Assembly: GCA_902780365.1 (NCBI GenBank)
Contig: CACZFE010000028.1
Span: 1-32,667 of the forward strand
DNA: 32,667 nt
Direction of reading: 5' to 3'
From: an uncultured Spirochaetales bacterium
Lineage (GTDB): Bacteria; UBP6; UBA1177
Part shown: piece by piece, positions 15,823 to 24,963 of the stretch
How positions within the stretch are numbered: position 1 is the stretch's first letter
Layout: each line of letters begins with the position of its first letter
Made by a program: the position numbers and the translations under genes
The notes under the pieces: generated by a model
What the model saw: only the letters and a program-made list of their open reading frames with translations
Told to the model about the DNA's origin: nothing
Database searches by the model: none

Positions 15823-16839
15823 TTAGTTTTGAGCCTTTATCTCTTTACCAGAAAATGTCCCGTAAGGTTTTCCTGACACATCTCCAGTTTTATAATAATC
15901 TGCCAACATCTTCAAAACAATATCAATATCTTTTTCATCTTCAATGAGAAGATTGCCATTATCGACCTTCAGGTTATCTCCATATTTTTTACAAACATTT
16001 TTCATTTTGCTTATAGCCTTATCATCAATATTTCGATAATTGCCTATTCTGGCGATACGAACAAGCTTTTTATGCAATGACGGGGTTGTTTCTATTTGTT
16101 CTGCTATCTTTTCTAATCCTTTTATCTTATTGGTTTGTTTTAATTGCTCAACAACTTTTTTAGCTTCTTCCTTATACTCTTCTTGTAACCCAACAATTTG
16201 TTCAAAACACCCCTTTTTGATAACATAAAAAATTTCGTCATAATAGATGCAGTCTATTTGTTTATCAAGATTTACAGTTTCACCTTTTAGCAATTCCAAT
16301 TTTTGATTTGTTGTATCAAAGAATGTACGAATTATTCTTAACCAACTCTTCCCTTCTCGCTCATCAACAGCAACTTTACCGGATTGTATTTTTCTAAATG
16401 TATAAATCCAATCCTTGGCTGTTAAATCGTTAAAACCGACGCAATAAGCCCACAATTCATCATTGTTTTGAAGTATTGCTTCAATACTTTGCATTTTATC
16501 CGGGCTTTTTTGCAGTTGATTTGTGACGACATCGGCAAATGAGAAGACTTTATTTTTCATTGAATATGTAAACAAATGCTCTGTGTCATCAGAAATGACA
16601 TCATAATCTATCATTTCAAAGTTCTTTTTTATCGTTATATTTAATTGCTCTTGAGATAAATCATATAGATACTGCCTGATTTCATCATTGATATCTACTT
16701 GATAAACCTTGAATAGATACTTGTCCATTACCTTGCTTGATTTTTTAATGTTTTCTTTAAGCATTCTGGTAATGAAAAACAACTTAAGATCAACCACTTC
16801 AGTAGATGTAATTTTGTCCAAAATTTCTTGTAATGTCAT
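15823..16839 (-). CDS. kwaB: Kiwa anti-phage system protein KwaB (DUF4868)
   Basis: A 338-residue soluble protein that I recognise as DUF4868, the KwaB component of the two-gene Kiwa defence system. Supporting features are the middle stretch WLRIIRTFFDTTNQKLELL, the YYDEIFYVIKKGCFEQI core and the length. In studied Kiwa systems the membrane partner KwaA senses phage activity and KwaB, which binds DNA, acts with it to block phage late functions. It starts in an ATGA overlap with kwaA, so the pair is coupled. AT-rich codon use (many AAA, TTA, ATA) differs from the core genes and hints at transfer. Recognition is from memory of the family, not a search. Confidence 0.82.
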   Translation of the reverse strand: MTLQEILDKITSTEVVDLKLFFITRMLKENIKKSSKVMDKYLFKVYQVDINDEIRQYLYDLSQEQLNITIKKNFEMIDYDVISDDTEHLFTYSMKNKVFSFADVVTNQLQKSPDKMQSIEAILQNNDELWAYCVGFNDLTAKDWIYTFRKIQSGKVAVDEREGKSWLRIIRTFFDTTNQKLELLKGETVNLDKQIDCIYYDEIFYVIKKGCFEQIVGLQEEYKEEAKKVVEQLKQTNKIKGLEKIAEQIETTPSLHKKLVRIARIGNYRNIDDKAISKMKNVCKKYGDNLKVDNGNLLIEDEKDIDIVLKMLADYYKTGDVSGKPYGTFSGKEIKAQN

Positions 16840-17471
16840 GTTGTTTCCCTATGTCTATCTGCAAAAAACAATTTAAAACCAATAGAGTATATTTTTACAA
16901 TACTTCCTTCTTCTATGTTTGCATTCCTCATAATAATCATTCCGCTTTTTCTTTTCCCGTTTTGCTCCTCATATTCAATTTCAAATATGGAATATTTAAA
17001 GTTTATAACCGGATTTACAAGTAACAGGCTGGAATTGATGTATATGCGGTATATAATAAATAACAAAAACAACAGAGCAAATACTTCATATACAGTATTG
17101 AAGCCTTGAAATATAAACGGGATAATGTAAGTTGCAATGTATCCTATGGAGTCGCCGTTTCTATTGGAAATTTTTATGATAGTAACATTGTCTCCATTCT
17201 TTACATTCTTTTGTAAATTAAAAAACAATAATTTACAACCAACCAAAGACAGCATGGATATGATTATGAGCAATACTGAAAGTCCAAACTTAATAAAAAA
17301 AGTCCCAACCGTTGCTTGAGAAATTCCACACCAACATAAAAATTGAGCATTGTTGCAAATCTGCTTGAATGCAATTAGTATGAACAGTGGTAAGTAGGAA
17401 GTAAGAAAAAGCACCAGTTTGGCTATTCCATACAGGTTATTATGCTTCGTTTGTTTTTCACTCGTTCCCAT
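16836..17471 (-). CDS. kwaA: Kiwa anti-phage system membrane protein KwaA
   Basis: A 211-residue protein with four likely membrane helices (about 15-36, 55-80, 105-122, 125-147) and a short cytosolic C-terminal part, the topology of KwaA. The segment NGDSIGYIATYIIPFIF before helix 4 is the part that most resembles the family. It is coupled to kwaB by an ATGA overlap. AAGGA lies 6 nt before the ATG. It is embedded between the epimerase and acyltransferase genes of the polysaccharide locus on the same strand, with 69 nt to the epimerase stop; no clear promoter is visible in that gap. Confidence 0.8.
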   Translation of the reverse strand: MGTSEKQTKHNNLYGIAKLVLFLTSYLPLFILIAFKQICNNAQFLCWCGISQATVGTFFIKFGLSVLLIIISMLSLVGCKLLFFNLQKNVKNGDNVTIIKISNRNGDSIGYIATYIIPFIFQGFNTVYEVFALLFLLFIIYRIYINSSLLLVNPVINFKYSIFEIEYEEQNGKRKSGMIIMRNANIEEGSIVKIYSIGFKLFFADRHRETT

Positions 17472-17540
17472 CTTCCATCCTTATTTCCACTACATTTTCT
17501 TCTGATTGTAAAAACTGAGCATTGTTTAATCCTATTTCCG

Positions 17541-18620
17541 TCATTTAAGAACATCCATCGTTCTTTCAATCCCTTCTTTAATTACGTAACGCGGTTTCCA
17601 TCCCAGTTTTTTAAGTTTGCTGCCATCAAGCAGAGCTTTTGTCGCCTTGCTGTATCCGGCCGCTTCGACTGCATCCGGAATCTCAAATACAACCTTTTTT
17701 CCTGCATGTTCTGCAATTATGCTGGCAAGGTCCTTAAGCATGATGTTTGATGCTTCGTCGGCAATATTGTATGCCTCTCCGTTTTCACCTTTCAAAAGCA
17801 GGAACAGAAATCCGGATATTGCATCAGCCATGTATGTGTAGGAATAATTCTGAGTTCCTGCCGACTTCAAAACGATATCTTCACCGGCGACACCTTTCTT
17901 TATGAACTGGCTTATCGCCTTTGTATCGCTCATAAGCATTGTCGGCCCGTAAGAACGCGTGAAGCGCGCAATCACAACATCAAGACCCTTCTGCGATTTA
18001 TATGCCTGACAAAGAGCTTCACCGCAGCGTTTGCTTTCAGGATAACCCGCTCTAAGCGTGTTGGAATCGATATATCCGCAGTAGTGCTCGTCAAACATTT
18101 CGATATCACCGCGGTTTTCACCATAAACTTCATTTGAAGATGCAAAAACAAATCTGGCTGCATTGTGAGCAATCGCAAAATCAAGCATATTCTGAAGCCC
18201 GATGATATTTGTGGTTATGGTTCCTATAGGATCTGTCGCATACTGCACAGGATGCGTGTTCGAAGCAAGATGCAGGACATAATCAACAGTTCCGAGATCA
18301 TCTCTTACAAAAGGCTTATTGATGTCATAAGGAATAAAAACCAGATTTTTATCTCCCCACCATTTGGAAAAACGCTCTTTTGCCTTTTCCTGCGCGCGGC
18401 CTAAAGCATAAACAGTGCAGTTGAGTCCTTCAGTATTTTTCTGCATGACAACATCAACAAAAAAGCTGCCGAGAAGACCGGTAGCACCGGACAAAAGAAC
18501 AGATTTGTTCTGAAGTTTTTCCCATGGGATGTTTATGTTCGCGATATTAGTCAAATCTTTGACATAAAGTTGATTGTCATAAAGTGTTGTCAATTGTTTT
18601 TCCTCGTGTTTAGCGTTCAT
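17541..18620 (-). CDS. NAD-dependent epimerase/dehydratase (extended SDR)
   Basis: A 359-residue sugar-nucleotide or polyol-modifying enzyme of the extended short-chain dehydrogenase family. It has the NAD-binding motif GATGLLG (45-51), the FASSNEVYG block (159-167) with the catalytic Ser, and YPESK (193-197) supplying Tyr and Lys. About 40 residues precede the Rossmann fold, longer than usual. It overlaps the pyruvyltransferase-family gene by 11 nt and follows LicD and the IspD/TarI cytidylyltransferase. It may help make or modify the CDP-linked group that LicD transfers; the actual substrate is not readable from sequence. Confidence 0.85.
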   Translation of the reverse strand: MNAKHEEKQLTTLYDNQLYVKDLTNIANINIPWEKLQNKSVLLSGATGLLGSFFVDVVMQKNTEGLNCTVYALGRAQEKAKERFSKWWGDKNLVFIPYDINKPFVRDDLGTVDYVLHLASNTHPVQYATDPIGTITTNIIGLQNMLDFAIAHNAARFVFASSNEVYGENRGDIEMFDEHYCGYIDSNTLRAGYPESKRCGEALCQAYKSQKGLDVVIARFTRSYGPTMLMSDTKAISQFIKKGVAGEDIVLKSAGTQNYSYTYMADAISGFLFLLLKGENGEAYNIADEASNIMLKDLASIIAEHAGKKVVFEIPDAVEAAGYSKATKALLDGSKLKKLGWKPRYVIKEGIERTMDVLK

Positions 18621-19680
18621 CTTTTCTTTGCAGGATTTCTATGTTTTCACAAGTTCTTGATGAGTTGATATCAAACCTGTTTTCGTTAAAAACGAATCTT
18701 CTTATAAATGCTTTAAGCAGATTTTTTCTTCTTGCGAAGAACATGGATTTATAAGCCAAATCCTCATTGTATGGCATAATCTCTGCAATATCCGCTATAG
18801 GATTGTAGTCATCTTCCAAAACAGACATTCCACTGTCAAAACCTGTAAATTCTTTGCATTTTTCGACCAAGCCATTCCTTATTTTCATAAAAGCAGTTGG
18901 ATTAGACGGAGGATTATTAACATCGTAAACTTGCGGGTTTGCAATGAAATCCTTTTTATCCACAATATTCAAACATTCCTCAAGACCATCGAAACGTGTT
19001 TTTGCATCATAGTTATCTTGTTTGATCACACAGACAGGCGTTCCGAATGCCGTTGATGGAAGAGCTGCATGCAGAGCAATAGTAACAACACAATGAGCAT
19101 TATGATATAAAAACAATGTAAACTTGGCCATCCTTATCCTTTGTTCATAAGAAAAGCAGACTTTCTGCTCTCTGCCGATACAAATTACCCTTTTATTTGT
19201 GCGTGATTTTATTGCTTTAACTACCTCATCTGGAACATCTACGCAGAGAATATAGCCATCAATAAACTTATGTTTTAAAGAAGGATTCGGCAATAAGGTG
19301 GTGGTCATACAACCAGTAAAATAAGCATCAATTCCTTTTGAACGTAAAAATTCCGCTGTTCCTTTGTCTCTGCATCCTATAGGTTCATGCTGCTTGAAAT
19401 ATTGAATATTCTTTTTATTCATAAATTTGTCATTTCTGAGACGATATTGCAGATGAAAAGAGACAAATAAAGGATTTATGGATGAAGCTGGAGGAAAATG
19501 TTTGCCCTCCCACAACCACCAATGGTTCATAATCAAAGATACTGGGGATTCACATTTGAACTCATCTATCCGCTCTCGATGAATTAAGTAATCAACTTTC
19601 GGCAAAAAACGAAAAGCCGCAAGACATTGAACTTCATCACCGATGTTAAATGATGACGTAGTTAAAAGACCATATTTCAT
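18610..19680 (-). CDS. Polysaccharide pyruvyl transferase family protein
   Basis: A 356-residue protein resembling the polysaccharide pyruvyl transferase (CsaB/WcaK-like) family: start MKYGLLTTSSFNIGDEVQCLAA, the middle IGCRDKGTAEFLRSKGIDAYFTG (split here for length: IGCRDKGTAEFLRSKGID, then AYFTG) and the ITIALHAALPSTAFGTPV-like HxALP block read as VTIALHAALPSTAFGTPV. Such enzymes add ketal-linked pyruvate from phosphoenolpyruvate to sugars; some relatives have other roles. It is in the middle of the minus-strand polysaccharide operon, 12 nt after the cytidylyltransferase and overlapping the epimerase. Confidence 0.8.
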   Translation of the reverse strand: MKYGLLTTSSFNIGDEVQCLAAFRFLPKVDYLIHRERIDEFKCESPVSLIMNHWWLWEGKHFPPASSINPLFVSFHLQYRLRNDKFMNKKNIQYFKQHEPIGCRDKGTAEFLRSKGIDAYFTGCMTTTLLPNPSLKHKFIDGYILCVDVPDEVVKAIKSRTNKRVICIGREQKVCFSYEQRIRMAKFTLFLYHNAHCVVTIALHAALPSTAFGTPVCVIKQDNYDAKTRFDGLEECLNIVDKKDFIANPQVYDVNNPPSNPTAFMKIRNGLVEKCKEFTGFDSGMSVLEDDYNPIADIAEIMPYNEDLAYKSMFFARRKNLLKAFIRRFVFNENRFDINSSRTCENIEILQRKDER

Positions 19681-19692
19681 ATATTACACCTA

Positions 19693-20409
19693 TTATTTCA
19701 ACCAATTATCCTTATCCGACTTGAGATATGCTTTGAACATTTCCAAATCATCTTTTGTAGTCAGCTTTATGTTTTTGTCAGACCCTGCGGCGAAATAAAG
19801 GCGCTCGCCCAATTCAACCATCATGGTGTTGGTGTATGAAGAACCGTAAATACCGATTTTTTCAGCGAATGCTTTTTTGTAACCCCAAAGCAGTTTTTCA
19901 AACTTGTATGCCTGCGGAGTTGAAACTCTGCGCAATGTTTCACGTGGAATATACTTCACTGTGCTGATGTCATCGTCAACAACAAAAATCTGCTCGTTGT
20001 AAGGCAACGAAGTGACGGCATTGCCGTACTGTGTCGCCTTCATGATCACATCGGTTAAAACAGTTTCATCGACAAGAGGTCTTATTCCGTCATGAATAAC
20101 AACGATATCATCGTCAGCGCACTTGCCTTCAAGGTTGTAGACACCGTTACGGATAGATTCCTGCCCGGTTGCTCCGCCTGAAACCACCCATTTGAGTTTA
20201 GAGATATTGAATTGTTTTGCATACGCCCAGAGGACATCGTGCCAGCCGTCAATGCAGACAACTTCTATCGCGTCTATCTGCGGATGTTTCTGGAAACCTT
20301 CCAAAGTGTAGATAAGAACAGGTTTGTCATAGACATTGATAAACTGTTTGGGAATGTCCTGTCCCATTCTGGAGCCGGAACCTCCGGCAATAATTACAGC
20401 AACGTTCAT
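19693..20409 (-). CDS. IspD/TarI-type cytidylyltransferase
   Basis: A 238-residue nucleotidyltransferase that activates a phosphorylated polyol with CTP. Motifs are IIAGGSGSRMGQDIPKQF (6-23), VIHDGIRPLVDE and the C-terminal KNIKLTTKDDLEMF. The same fold makes CDP-methylerythritol (IspD) or CDP-ribitol (TarI). Context, directly after licD and before an SDR, favours an envelope role such as CDP-ribitol over isoprenoid synthesis, but sequence alone does not settle it. The middle motif is SYTNTMMVE, where IspD usually has a T-D-D/E-type sequence. The GGAGG ribosome site overlaps the 3' end of licD. Confidence 0.88.
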   Translation of the reverse strand: MNVAVIIAGGSGSRMGQDIPKQFINVYDKPVLIYTLEGFQKHPQIDAIEVVCIDGWHDVLWAYAKQFNISKLKWVVSGGATGQESIRNGVYNLEGKCADDDIVVIHDGIRPLVDETVLTDVIMKATQYGNAVTSLPYNEQIFVVDDDISTVKYIPRETLRRVSTPQAYKFEKLLWGYKKAFAEKIGIYGSSYTNTMMVELGERLYFAAGSDKNIKLTTKDDLEMFKAYLKSDKDNWLK

Positions 20410-21210
20410 TTATCCCTCCTTGTCTGAATATTTCGCATACGGGGTCGTTAAATCAAGATAATAACCATGGTGAGAAACCCTTTTTTCCTCTGGAGGCAAC
20501 TTTCTCCAGTCACCATATATATTTTTCAGATAATCTTCTGCCTGTTCAGGTCCAAATATCTTTGTATCTTCAAAATCGTATAAAGTTGGCTTAGAAAAGT
20601 CGGAAAGAGGCACTATTTCCTTAAGTCCCCATGCTCCCACCAAATTACCACCCCAAACCGCCGTTTTATACGGCACTTTTTGACAAACTTCATTGATTTT
20701 TTGCGACAACTTTTTCTCAGAAATTATAAAATTGGGAACTGCTTGAGCAAGAAACAGCAAAGCATTTTTATAAAAACTTCTGCCCTTTTTAAGCTTGATT
20801 TGCCTTAATGCCAAAAGATTCAATTTATTCTGAATTACCTTGTAATTGCTCTTGGCTTCTTCCTTGGAATTTCCCAGCCCGTCAAGTGGAAAAATGTCCA
20901 GATAAACTCCGCGAACCAATTTGTTTTTCACATTTTCTATCAAAGTCGTCTGAGTGTCATAGAGTTTGCAATAAGGACAGCAGTAATTCGGATCATTCGA
21001 AAGCGGAGTTTCTAGGAGATATCTGTCATCAATTTTTTGATTACTCAGCAATGTTATCAACAAGTTATAATCTTCACGCGGAATCCCGAGATCTATGTCG
21101 TCATCCCATGGGATAAACCCCTTGTGCCGCAATGCTCCAAGCAATGTCCCGCCTAAAGCGTAATATCTGATATTGTGCTCAACACAATAACTATGAAATG
21201 CTTTTAACAT
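20410..21210 (-). CDS. licD: LicD family phosphotransferase, N-terminally clipped
   Basis: LicD proteins transfer phosphocholine or a similar group from a CDP carrier to surface glycans. From ATG 21210 it is 266 residues with the core motif GGTLLGALRHKGFIPWDDD (about 20-38). In the same frame upstream of the ATG the reading LDQRCLLT also looks like LicD sequence, but it reaches a TAA after 8 codons; a TTG at 21219 is an alternative start. No ribosome site is visible, so expression probably depends on coupling with the flippase stop (21213-21215) just upstream. Core motifs are intact. See the finding on the junction. Confidence 0.85.
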   Translation of the reverse strand: MLKAFHSYCVEHNIRYYALGGTLLGALRHKGFIPWDDDIDLGIPREDYNLLITLLSNQKIDDRYLLETPLSNDPNYCCPYCKLYDTQTTLIENVKNKLVRGVYLDIFPLDGLGNSKEEAKSNYKVIQNKLNLLALRQIKLKKGRSFYKNALLFLAQAVPNFIISEKKLSQKINEVCQKVPYKTAVWGGNLVGAWGLKEIVPLSDFSKPTLYDFEDTKIFGPEQAEDYLKNIYGDWRKLPPEEKRVSHHGYYLDLTTPYAKYSDKEG

Positions 21211-21212
21211 GG

Positions 21213-22370
21213 TTAACAAACATCGCTGATCAAGTTAAAGCAATTCAAACCGATAAGGACAAGTAAAACTAAAACTTGAAAAACTGCGGAAGTTACTGTT
21301 GTTGCGGTTACTTGTTTCTGTTTATTTATTGCTCCCAATGTCGGCCAGCCATAAATCATGGAAAGAAAACCAAAAAACATTACCGGAGTCAGCAAACGTA
21401 ACAAATATGAGGCCTCTGTGTATTTAGCCCCACCTACAATCAAAAGAGCTTCTTTGGCTACCAAAAAAGTAAATATGCAACCTACAGCAATTATCGGCAG
21501 GAAAATTTTTACAGTTTTCTGAATTATACTGCGCTTTTTAGAAAGAACCATCTGAGGATAAATTCCCGATATAATAGGAGTGTAGAAAGATTGAACTGCT
21601 CCTATTATTTGCGCGCAGACGCTCCAATATGCAACATTCACCGGATCTATAAAAATACCTATGAGCAAAGTGTTTAACGCACCGAAGGCTGATGTGGCCA
21701 TATTAGATACAAAATATACGGCCGAATCTTTCAATTTTTTTACCGCAGAGCGCAATCCGTCGGGACAGATCTTTACGTTCAGTTTTTTCAACTGAATCCA
21801 GACAAGAACTATTGCTACCATGGAGCCTATGATATTCAGAATCGGGATCCAAAGGATATCCGCGTCGCTTCTAACGACAACGAAAGTCAGCAAAGTTGCA
21901 ATCCCGCGCATAACAACAAAACGGATCGTGATGATCTCCATTTTCTCAATACCACGGAAATAAAAATCCATCAGAAAAACTGTGAGGAATACCGTCACGA
22001 AGGAAAGCACCGTATAAAGCATATTTTGATTGAGAATTGGAATAAAAATCATAGCTGCAATCAATATGACAAAAGCAAATAAACATAGGATCAGACGTGC
22101 AACAAAAATATTTCCGATTTCACGGTTTATTTCATCCTGTTTTCCCAAAACCAGAACAATGGCTTTTGTTCCCGAAAGCATGAAACCAAAATCCACCATC
22201 AACTGCATATATTGCATCGTAGCTTTCACATAAGATACAACACCATAAGTCTCCACGCTAAGAACACGTGTCAAATACGGCAGAGTAACAAGAGGGAATA
22301 CCATTTTGGCAATGTTCAACAAATAGAGCATAGAAACATTTTTTACAATTTTGTTTTTAGAGGTTTGCAT
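21213..22370 (-). CDS. wzx: Wzx-type polysaccharide flippase, short C-terminus
   Basis: A 385-residue polytopic protein of the MOP/polysaccharide-transporter superfamily, which flips lipid-linked repeat units across the inner membrane. The start KIVKNVSMLYLLNIAKMVFP with LPYLTRVLSVETYG is diagnostic. Typical members are about 420-490 residues with 12-14 helices. This one ends abruptly in a hydrophobic segment (LLVLIGLNCFNLISDVC), so about two helices may be missing. I start at ATG 22370; a TTG at 22373 is directly before it. It abuts wzy upstream and licD downstream. Confidence 0.85.
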   Translation of the reverse strand: MQTSKNKIVKNVSMLYLLNIAKMVFPLVTLPYLTRVLSVETYGVVSYVKATMQYMQLMVDFGFMLSGTKAIVLVLGKQDEINREIGNIFVARLILCLFAFVILIAAMIFIPILNQNMLYTVLSFVTVFLTVFLMDFYFRGIEKMEIITIRFVVMRGIATLLTFVVVRSDADILWIPILNIIGSMVAIVLVWIQLKKLNVKICPDGLRSAVKKLKDSAVYFVSNMATSAFGALNTLLIGIFIDPVNVAYWSVCAQIIGAVQSFYTPIISGIYPQMVLSKKRSIIQKTVKIFLPIIAVGCIFTFLVAKEALLIVGGAKYTEASYLLRLLTPVMFFGFLSMIYGWPTLGAINKQKQVTATTVTSAVFQVLVLLVLIGLNCFNLISDVC

Positions 22371-22373
22371 CAA

Positions 22374-23777
22374 CTATTTACCAATATTTATATGCCACCT
22401 GCTGATTCTGAATAAAAACCAGAAAGTAACAATATACGCCAAAGTATATGCCAAACTCGACATCAAATCACCACGCAACATGAAGAAAAAACACGGAGGA
22501 AGAAAAGGATAAATAATTTTTATGAAACTAAAGCTCTGATTGTTCGGAGCATTTTCCCAATATTTTCGGTCAAGAATGGTGCATAAAATGCCAAAAACGA
22601 ATGCAAACAAAACAACTCCGAATATTCCAAAATTGATATAACCTTCTCCAATGAGCGGACAGGAAATATTTGAGAAAAGTTGTCCTTGAAATTTTGCAAT
22701 CATTGCTCCTGTTCCGATTGGTTTTGCTGCCCAAATGCTTCTTGGAACAAAGAAAAATATTGCACCTAAAAGCTGATGGCCATAAGTAAAATCGGCAACT
22801 TCGACATAATTTCGCACGCCTTCAATCATTGAAAATGCATCATAGTTCGATGACAAATATTCTTCCTGTAAATTAGAAGCCATACCATAAAGTGCAGAAA
22901 AAAGGTTTTCATTATAAATACTCATCCTTCTGAAAACATTCAAAATAGGGAAAACTGCAACTGTTGCCCCGAGAAAACAAAGAATATACCAAGGTTTTTG
23001 CCTAAAGTTTTCCAAATCACGATAGAAAAAAACGACAAACAATCCGAGATAAATAACTCCTGCTTCGTTTCTCGAAACCGCAAAAGGAAAACACGAGAGC
23101 AAGAGGACTATTGAGTTGATGAACAGAAGCTTATTCACTTTAATCTCTTTTTTTATTGCCGTCATAATCAGTAAAGTTTCCGTAAAAACTATTGTTGCCC
23201 TGGAACATTTTGACCAAATCAATCCGACAGCTATTGACATCTCAACCGCATCTTCACTGGCCTTCATATCAGCACGGGAAAACATATTATAGAATCCATA
23301 TCTTGACACAATCATGATTCCACAAACAAGGCTGATAAATGTGAAAATATAAAGCCAGCCGGATGATATTTTTTCTCTCTGTTTGGCACATGGCAGATGA
23401 ATTTTTTTTCCAATAAGACTGCCGCTTAAGGAGTAGACAACAATCCACAAAATAATCATCAGACAACTTTTGGTAACATTCTCGTTATCCATGGAGTTAA
23501 ATCCCCACACAGAAAATCCAAAAGAAGCTTGTGTTAGCGGAGCCACAAAAAAGAAAATCAGTGTAAAAATCCAGTGAATCATGTTCAAAGTTACTGCTGC
23601 ATATCCGAGTTCACGAATTATCCCAATAACGCTGAACATCGCAATAACAAAAAAGAGAAGCGATGCTTCCAAAGAAACCGTGTCGGTTATCTGACCTGGC
23701 AGAATAGCAACCAGCAGAACGATAATTGCAATAAAAACAATGAGTTTTTTGGATGAGAGGATGCCTTTATTTTCCAT
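22374..23777 (-). CDS. wzy: O-antigen/oligosaccharide repeat polymerase (Wzy-like)
   Basis: A 467-residue protein with about a dozen hydrophobic segments, placed next to the flippase as Wzy polymerases usually are. The periplasmic loop between late helices holds SSNYDAFSMIEG and, further on, FFFVPRSIWAAKPIGTG, which I recognise as the conserved region of O-antigen polysaccharide polymerase-type Wzy proteins. It would polymerise lipid-linked repeat units on the periplasmic face. Its start overlaps the end of the GT4 gene by 11 nt. AT-rich, as is common for Wzy genes. Confidence 0.82.
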   Translation of the reverse strand: MENKGILSSKKLIVFIAIIVLLVAILPGQITDTVSLEASLLFFVIAMFSVIGIIRELGYAAVTLNMIHWIFTLIFFFVAPLTQASFGFSVWGFNSMDNENVTKSCLMIILWIVVYSLSGSLIGKKIHLPCAKQREKISSGWLYIFTFISLVCGIMIVSRYGFYNMFSRADMKASEDAVEMSIAVGLIWSKCSRATIVFTETLLIMTAIKKEIKVNKLLFINSIVLLLSCFPFAVSRNEAGVIYLGLFVVFFYRDLENFRQKPWYILCFLGATVAVFPILNVFRRMSIYNENLFSALYGMASNLQEEYLSSNYDAFSMIEGVRNYVEVADFTYGHQLLGAIFFFVPRSIWAAKPIGTGAMIAKFQGQLFSNISCPLIGEGYINFGIFGVVLFAFVFGILCTILDRKYWENAPNNQSFSFIKIIYPFLPPCFFFMLRGDLMSSLAYTLAYIVTFWFLFRISRWHINIGK

Positions 23778-24885
23778 TGTTTCTTTCTAAAATAATCTGA
23801 ATTTTTTCCACCAACCCTTCCTTATCTCCGCACTCCACGACATTTTCTTCAGGCACACTTTCCGGGCTGCCGCCTGTCCGATAAGTTATTGTCGGAGTGC
23901 CGCAAGCCTGAGCTTCAAGATTTGTTGTGGGATAGTTATCTTCATAAGTCGGATTCACAAAAACATCTGCCGCTGTGTAGATTTCAGCGAGTTCTTGCGG
24001 GCTGTTTGTCCTTCTGATGCCGATTATGTTTTTCGGCAGAGTATCGATCTGTTTCTGCGTGAGCCCGACAAGAACGATCTGGCATGAATCATCCATTTTT
24101 TCAGCCAACCACAGGAAATCGTTCAAACCTTTTCTTTCACTCCACGGACTTGCAACACCAAGCACGATTCTTTTATTCTGCAATCCGTATCTTTCACGGA
24201 AATCGCTCGGAGTCGGCTTGAAAACATTGGTGTCGATTGTGTTGTAATGCACTTCAACGGTATATTCCTTCAAAAAGCTCTGCTTCACCAAGTCAGCGAG
24301 CCACTTTGAAGGAGTTATCAAAGTCATATTTTTGACACCTGTGAAGGCTTGTTTTTTTCTGTCAAAATTCTCTTTTGAGCGGTCAAAAAAGAAACTGGAG
24401 GGATAACACTTTTTCTGCGGACAATTTTCGCAATGGGTTTTCCACTTGTCACATCCCACAAAAGTGAAGTGGGAACAGTGACCGGTGAATGTCCAGCAGT
24501 CGTGCAGAGTCCATTTTACTTCCATTTCAGGGTGTTTTTTTATCCACGCAAACAGAAGTTCATAGTTGATGTAATATCCGTGGGTGTTGTGCAGCCAGAG
24601 CATATCAGGTTTGTATTCTTCAGCCCATTCGAGGAATTTTTTTGTCGCTGATTTTGAACCGAGACCGTGAGCATCGAAAAGGCGCGAAATAACACCATGG
24701 ATTTTGACATCGAAATCTGTGCCGATGCGAACAGCGTATTTCTGATATTTTTCGGGAACAAAAGCTCTTCTGCCGTAAGCGATTTTCACTTCATGCCCCT
24801 GAGATTCGTATTCCTGCGCCAGTTCAGTGCAGATGCGGCCGGTGCTACCGATGCCGCAGACTGAATTGACAAAAAGAATTTTCAT
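23767..24885 (-). CDS. Glycosyltransferase family 4 (first gene of the minus operon)
   Basis: A GT-B glycosyltransferase of 372 residues from ATG 24885 (a GTG at 24903 is in frame, 6 codons earlier). The start MKILFVNSVCGIGSTGRI shows the Gly-rich N-terminal loop, the middle has LHDCWTFTGHC and a Cys cluster (GCDKWKTHCENCPQKKC) seen in relatives of WcaC-like enzymes, and the C-terminal domain has the donor-site motif NPTYEDNYPTTNLEAQACG. It would add one sugar to the lipid-linked repeat unit. A promoter lies at 24936-24963. Confidence 0.9.
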   Translation of the reverse strand: MKILFVNSVCGIGSTGRICTELAQEYESQGHEVKIAYGRRAFVPEKYQKYAVRIGTDFDVKIHGVISRLFDAHGLGSKSATKKFLEWAEEYKPDMLWLHNTHGYYINYELLFAWIKKHPEMEVKWTLHDCWTFTGHCSHFTFVGCDKWKTHCENCPQKKCYPSSFFFDRSKENFDRKKQAFTGVKNMTLITPSKWLADLVKQSFLKEYTVEVHYNTIDTNVFKPTPSDFRERYGLQNKRIVLGVASPWSERKGLNDFLWLAEKMDDSCQIVLVGLTQKQIDTLPKNIIGIRRTNSPQELAEIYTAADVFVNPTYEDNYPTTNLEAQACGTPTITYRTGGSPESVPEENVVECGDKEGLVEKIQIILERNNGK

Positions 24886-24935
24886 ATTTTTAAGAATCCC
24901 CACTCACGATTACAACAAGCGAATTCAATTTTGCA

Positions 24936-24963
24936 AAGATATGGAATCACTAAAAAAAGTCAA
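24936..24963 (-). promoter_or_regulatory. Promoter of the minus-strand polysaccharide operon
   Basis: The minus strand has TTGACT (24963-24958), a 16-bp spacer and TATCTT (24941-24936), about 50 nt before the GT4 ATG. It lies in the divergent gap 24886-25065. Confidence 0.5.

Noticed and set aside
24427..24500. Cys cluster in the GT4 protein as a sign of a frameshift or fused zinc finger
   Set aside because: The Cys-rich stretch is continuous in frame and, as far as I recall, normal for this subgroup of GT4 enzymes.
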